DNA of 64,000 nucleotides from Chersky-840 sp963848335 (GTDB lineage: Bacteria; Actinomycetota; Acidimicrobiia; Acidimicrobiales; UBA8190), in NCBI GenBank assembly GCA_963848335.1, contig CAWKDD010000006.1:62001-126000 (forward strand). Direction: 5' to 3'. This document shows, in pieces, positions 60,993 to 64,000 of the stretch; the stretch's first letter is position 1, and each line of letters begins with the position of its first letter. Under the pieces are notes generated by a model that saw nothing but the letters and a program-made list of their open reading frames with translations, made no database searches and was not told where the DNA came from. A program made the position numbers and the translations under genes.

Positions 60993-61891
60993 GCCGTGCG
61001 CCCCAGGTAGGCCCGACGCACCTCGGGGTCGGCCACGACCGTGTCGAAGGTCCCCTGGGCGATGATCTCCCCCACGTCGAGCACCACGACACGGTCCACC
61101 GCGGCCCGCACCATCTCCATGTCGTGCTCGACCAGCAACACGGCCATGCCCTGATCGCGCTGCACCCCGCGCAGCACCGTGGCGAGGGCAGCCGTCTCGG
61201 TCATGTCGAGCCCCGAAGACGGCTCGTCCGCCATGAGGAGACGGGGCTCACCGCACAATGCTCTGCCCAGTTCGACCAACCGGCAATGGCCCAGGCTGAG
61301 GGCGGCCACGGGCATGTCGGCCATCTCCGTGAGCCCTACGAGATCGAGGACCTTCTCGACGTTGTCGAGCTCGTCGCGACGGGGCTTGGCCATGTTGAGC
61401 AGGTCCTTCCACAGGGCTCCGTCGCCCCGTCGAGCCCGCTCGGCCACGATCATGTGGTCGCGCGCCGACAATTCCGGGAACACCTCCACGCGCTGGAACG
61501 TCCGCCGGATGCCGAGCCTGGCCCTCTGGTGGGCGGGCAAGTCGTCGAGGACGTGCCCGTCGAAGGAGACCGTCCCCCCGCTCGGACGGAGCTGCCCGCA
61601 CAGGCAATTGAACAGCGTGGTCTTCCCCGCGCCGTTGGGGCCCACCAGGCCCACCGCCTCGCCCGCGTCGAGCGCCAGTGACACGTCCTTGAGCGCCGCC
61701 ACCCCGCCGAACCGGATCGAGATCTGCCGTGCGTCGAGCAACGGCCCCGGGCTGTGCGGCCCGGCACCGGACCACGGCCCGGCACCGGACGACGGCGCCG
61801 AGACGAAAGCGGAGCCCGACGCGAAGTCCGGTCGGGCCGCCGGCCCGGAGACGGGCCCGGACCCCGGCTCGGGGGCGTGGCGCTCAGCCAC
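60989..61891 (-). CDS. livG: Branched-chain amino acid-type ABC importer ATPase (LivG-like)
   Basis: The product is 300 aa from the GTG at 61891, overlapping the permease gene by 8 bp. An N-terminal extension of about 50 residues (Gly/Pro/Ser-rich, not family-like) precedes the ATPase: Walker A VGPNGAGKTTLF, GIRRTFQRVEVFPELSARDH, signature region LSLGHCRLVELGRALCG (LSGGQ degenerate to LSLGH), Walker B LLMADEPSSGLD and H-loop LLVEHDMEMV. The C-terminus ends YLGRTA, as is usual for LivG. It partners LivF. The signature change is within the range seen in LivG. Confidence 0.92.
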   Translation of the reverse strand: MAERHAPEPGSGPVSGPAARPDFASGSAFVSAPSSGAGPWSGAGPHSPGPLLDARQISIRFGGVAALKDVSLALDAGEAVGLVGPNGAGKTTLFNCLCGQLRPSGGTVSFDGHVLDDLPAHQRARLGIRRTFQRVEVFPELSARDHMIVAERARRGDGALWKDLLNMAKPRRDELDNVEKVLDLVGLTEMADMPVAALSLGHCRLVELGRALCGEPRLLMADEPSSGLDMTETAALATVLRGVQRDQGMAVLLVEHDMEMVRAAVDRVVVLDVGEIIAQGTFDTVVADPEVRRAYLGRTA

Positions 61892-63938
61892 GGAACCCCT
61901 TCACCGACGGAACGCTCACCGCCGGGAGCGCCGGCGCGTACCCACCCACGGTGTCCCCGGACTCGCCCATGTGCGGCCCCGACTTGCGGGCGCGCCGCGC
62001 GTCGTAGGCGGCGAACACCTTGCTCACGCGCACCATCCACCTGCTCTTCTGGTACTCGACGATGCCCTCGGGGTGCGCGGCGTAGGTCATGGCCCCGAAG
62101 GCGAAGAGGATGGGCTCGATGCCGACGAAGCGCTGGGGCACGTACAGGACGAGGATGAGGGCGAAGATGCTGTAGGCCATGCCGGCCTGTATGGCACCCT
62201 CCACCGTCCGCGACCCGGTGGTGATGACGACCACGACGAAGACGAGCGAGTACACGTACTCGAAGGACGTGGCGTTCACGTTGGTGAGCACCGACGCGTA
62301 CAGCGCCCCGCCGAACCCGGCGATGCCTGCCGACATGGCGAAGACCGTCAGGCGCGCCGTCCTCAGGTTGATGCCCATGGTGGCGGCCGCGGTGGGGCTC
62401 CCCCGCATGGCGGCCAGGTACCGGCCCACGGTCCCCCGCTGCACCAGCAGCACCAGCACGCTGCACACCACCAGCCCCAGGAAGCAGACGATCAGGAAGG
62501 AACGGTCCGACCCGAAGTTGAAGGAACCGAGCACGGGCCGAGGCACGGTCACCCCGGTGAGGCCTCCCCCCGACCACGAGTACAAGAAGAGCGACTGGTC
62601 GGCGAACAGCGCGAAGGCCAGGGTGACCAGCGCCAGCAGCAGGCCCGACACCCGGATGGCGACGACGGCCACGATCGTCCCCACCACGGCCGCCAGCAGT
62701 CCCCCCACCACGGCACCGACGAGCACCGGGAGCCCCAGGTGGGCGGCGAACTGGCCCGCGGCGAAGGCGCCCACACCGGCGAAGGCCGCCTGGCACAGCG
62801 AGAGCTGCCCGCTCATGCCGGTGATGAGCGTGATGGACAGGCAGATGATCGAGACGCACAGGCCCTCGTCGAACGCCGTCACGTAGGTAATGGGGACCCA
62901 CGTCACGCTCGAGACCAGGAACGCCACCACCAGCAACCAGAAGCCGACCCGGGTAGGGACGGCCAGGCGGGGGTCGCGGATCGAAACCGACGGGGGCGCG
63001 GGGGGCGGATCGCACGCGGCCAGCGGGTCCGAGCTCAGGTCCAGCCGGCGCAGCCCGGGGTTGAGCAGGAGGGTCCCCACCAGCACCACGAAGGGGAAGG
63101 CGGGGACGACCGTCTGGGCCAGGACCCCACCCGAGGGGAGGTAGCCACTCAACAGGTTCTCGACGACTCCGAGCCCGATGGCGGCCCCCAGGGCGATGGG
63201 CAACGAACGCATGCTGGCAATGGCGGCGGCGGTGAGCCCCGCCACCAACAGCGCGGTGAACTGCAGCGGGTCCTCGGGGTTGAGCGACGCCGTGAGGGGG
63301 AGCAAAAGCACCCCGGCCAGGCCGGCCAGGACGCTCGACAGGGCCCACGCCCCGGCCGCCACCCGGGGGGCGTTGATCCCCTCGAGCTGGGACATGCGCC
63401 TGCTCTCCACCACGGCCCGCATCTGCAGCCCGATGGAGGTCCACCGGAACATGGCCACCACCGCCGCCACCACCACCACGGTGATCACGGTGGTGGTGAC
63501 CTCCCCGCCGTTGATGGGCGTCGAGAAGATGTGGAGGTACACGTGGTTGGGGTTCAGCCACAGGTTGGGGGGGTTCTCCCGCTCGCCGCTGCCGAAGAAG
63601 ATCGGCAGGGTCTGGGGGATGGCGATGAGCAGCCCCAGCGACGACACCAGCTTGGCCGTGGTCGAGGCGGTGGGGATGTGGCGGAACAGGAATCGGTCGA
63701 AGGCCAGGCCGAGCAGCGGCGACAGCACCAGCACCGACAGGATGAAGGCCACCCCCACCGGGAGGTGGCTGCTGCGCACCAGGAGGTCGAAGATGAACGC
63801 AGCCAGAAAGGCCTGCGCCCCGAAGGCCAGGTTGAACACCCCCGTGGCCCGGAACGTGAGCACCAGGCCCACCGCCATGAGGGCGAAGTTGCACCCGTAG
63901 GGGATGCCCGGGATGGCGTAGCTCAGGAACTGGCTCAT
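61884..63938 (-). CDS. Fused LivH-LivM permease
   Basis: The product is 684 aa. The ATG at 63938 overlaps the previous gene's stop (ATGA) and has GGGGGG upstream. It joins two permeases: residues 1-295 are LivH-like (ALMAVGLVLTFRATGVFNLAFGAQA, AALGAAIGLGVVENLLSGY), a linker (about 300-330) and LivM-like (about 335-650; ICLSITLITGMSGQLSLCQAAFAGVGAFAAG and RGSPTAAATMGINLRTARLTVFAMSAGIAGFGGALYA). About 16-18 TM helices. The LivM EAA-like loop is seen as AMRGSPTAAATMGI. Fusion fixes the heterodimer in one chain. It forms the channel of a liv-type importer. It ends with a soluble tail of unknown role. Confidence 0.93.
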   Translation of the reverse strand: MSQFLSYAIPGIPYGCNFALMAVGLVLTFRATGVFNLAFGAQAFLAAFIFDLLVRSSHLPVGVAFILSVLVLSPLLGLAFDRFLFRHIPTASTTAKLVSSLGLLIAIPQTLPIFFGSGERENPPNLWLNPNHVYLHIFSTPINGGEVTTTVITVVVVAAVVAMFRWTSIGLQMRAVVESRRMSQLEGINAPRVAAGAWALSSVLAGLAGVLLLPLTASLNPEDPLQFTALLVAGLTAAAIASMRSLPIALGAAIGLGVVENLLSGYLPSGGVLAQTVVPAFPFVVLVGTLLLNPGLRRLDLSSDPLAACDPPPAPPSVSIRDPRLAVPTRVGFWLLVVAFLVSSVTWVPITYVTAFDEGLCVSIICLSITLITGMSGQLSLCQAAFAGVGAFAAGQFAAHLGLPVLVGAVVGGLLAAVVGTIVAVVAIRVSGLLLALVTLAFALFADQSLFLYSWSGGGLTGVTVPRPVLGSFNFGSDRSFLIVCFLGLVVCSVLVLLVQRGTVGRYLAAMRGSPTAAATMGINLRTARLTVFAMSAGIAGFGGALYASVLTNVNATSFEYVYSLVFVVVVITTGSRTVEGAIQAGMAYSIFALILVLYVPQRFVGIEPILFAFGAMTYAAHPEGIVEYQKSRWMVRVSKVFAAYDARRARKSGPHMGESGDTVGGYAPALPAVSVPSVKGFRG

Positions 63939-64000
63939 GATCCCCCCGGACGCTGCACGTTCACCGGATCGGTGATCCCACTGAGCGGGTCAGGTCCCGG
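63935..64000 (-). CDS. 3' end of an upstream gene, probably the solute-binding protein (partial)
   Basis: The frame runs off the window edge. The visible C-terminus ends SGITDPVNVQRPGGS, with the stop TGA overlapping the LivH-LivM ATG. By position it is probably a LivK-like periplasmic/lipid-anchored binding protein. Only about 21 residues are seen, so the assignment rests on context. Confidence 0.5.
   Translation of the reverse strand, partial: PGPDPLSGITDPVNVQRPGGS

Overview
The window is high-GC DNA with dense genes, many GTG/TTG starts, ATGA/GTGA stop-start overlaps and purine-rich ribosome binding sites. Several families point to an actinomycete (Actinomycetota): an F420-type luciferase-like oxidoreductase, a deazaflavin (Ddn-type) nitroreductase, GAF-ANTAR regulators, a DUF222-HNH protein, a DinB/mycothiol-type protein and a CBS-citrate synthase fusion. 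The general look recalls soil Acidimicrobiia-like lineages, but that placement is an inference. I saw no rRNA, tRNA, CRISPR array, transposase, integrase or phage gene.

Layout. 1-10.4 kb: three DHA2-type MFS exporters, each tied to a regulator (a C-terminal MarR fusion, a downstream TetR, a downstream MerR). Two of them have perfect palindromes at the expected promoter position. An O-antigen-ligase-like gene broken by a frameshift and a repetitive secreted protein lie between them. 10.7-12.2 kb: a secreted GH5 glycosidase. 12.2-24.8 kb: a signalling island on the minus strand with two GAF-ANTAR proteins, a lone receiver, a degenerate hybrid kinase, an HPt protein, two large hybrid histidine kinases and a GGDEF-EAL protein. 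25.1-27.4 kb: a cell-wall-anchored ice-binding-like (DUF3494) protein and a secreted CAP-like protein.

28.2-34.5 kb: six minus-strand genes (acyl-CoA ligase, SDR, small coiled-coil protein, ACAD10/11-like acyl-CoA dehydrogenase, APH-like kinase, SDR). The gene content resembles the lva (levulinate/4-hydroxyacyl-CoA) pathway. A second APH-like kinase is divergent from it. 35.8-40.1 kb: small genes, then a MarR-ABC exporter operon with a nested operator dyad. 40.1-43.0 kb: two divergent citrate-synthase homologues, one fused to CBS domains and one to a MerR-like HTH. 43.0-44.0 kb: a poorly coding stretch with a 14-bp x 5 tandem repeat. 44.0-49.7 kb: a hemolysin III protein, a SnoaL-like protein with an acyl-CoA ligase, and a membrane PAS-GGDEF-EAL protein broken near its 3' end. 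49.7-57.0 kb: a divergent acyl-CoA catabolism locus (three-gene minus operon: haem-oxygenase-like diiron protein, thiolase, acyl-CoA dehydrogenase; plus operon: acyl-CoA dehydrogenase, HMG-CoA-synthase-like protein with OB-fold domain, thiolase). 57.1-64 kb: an HNH protein, a Ddn-like protein, an SDR and a liv-type ABC importer (LivF, LivG, fused LivH-LivM, and the end of a probable binding protein).

Two window-wide patterns stand out. Unrelated short tandem repeats, each with its own unit, sit in many spacers and in some genes. Three genes are each disrupted by what looks like one extra base.
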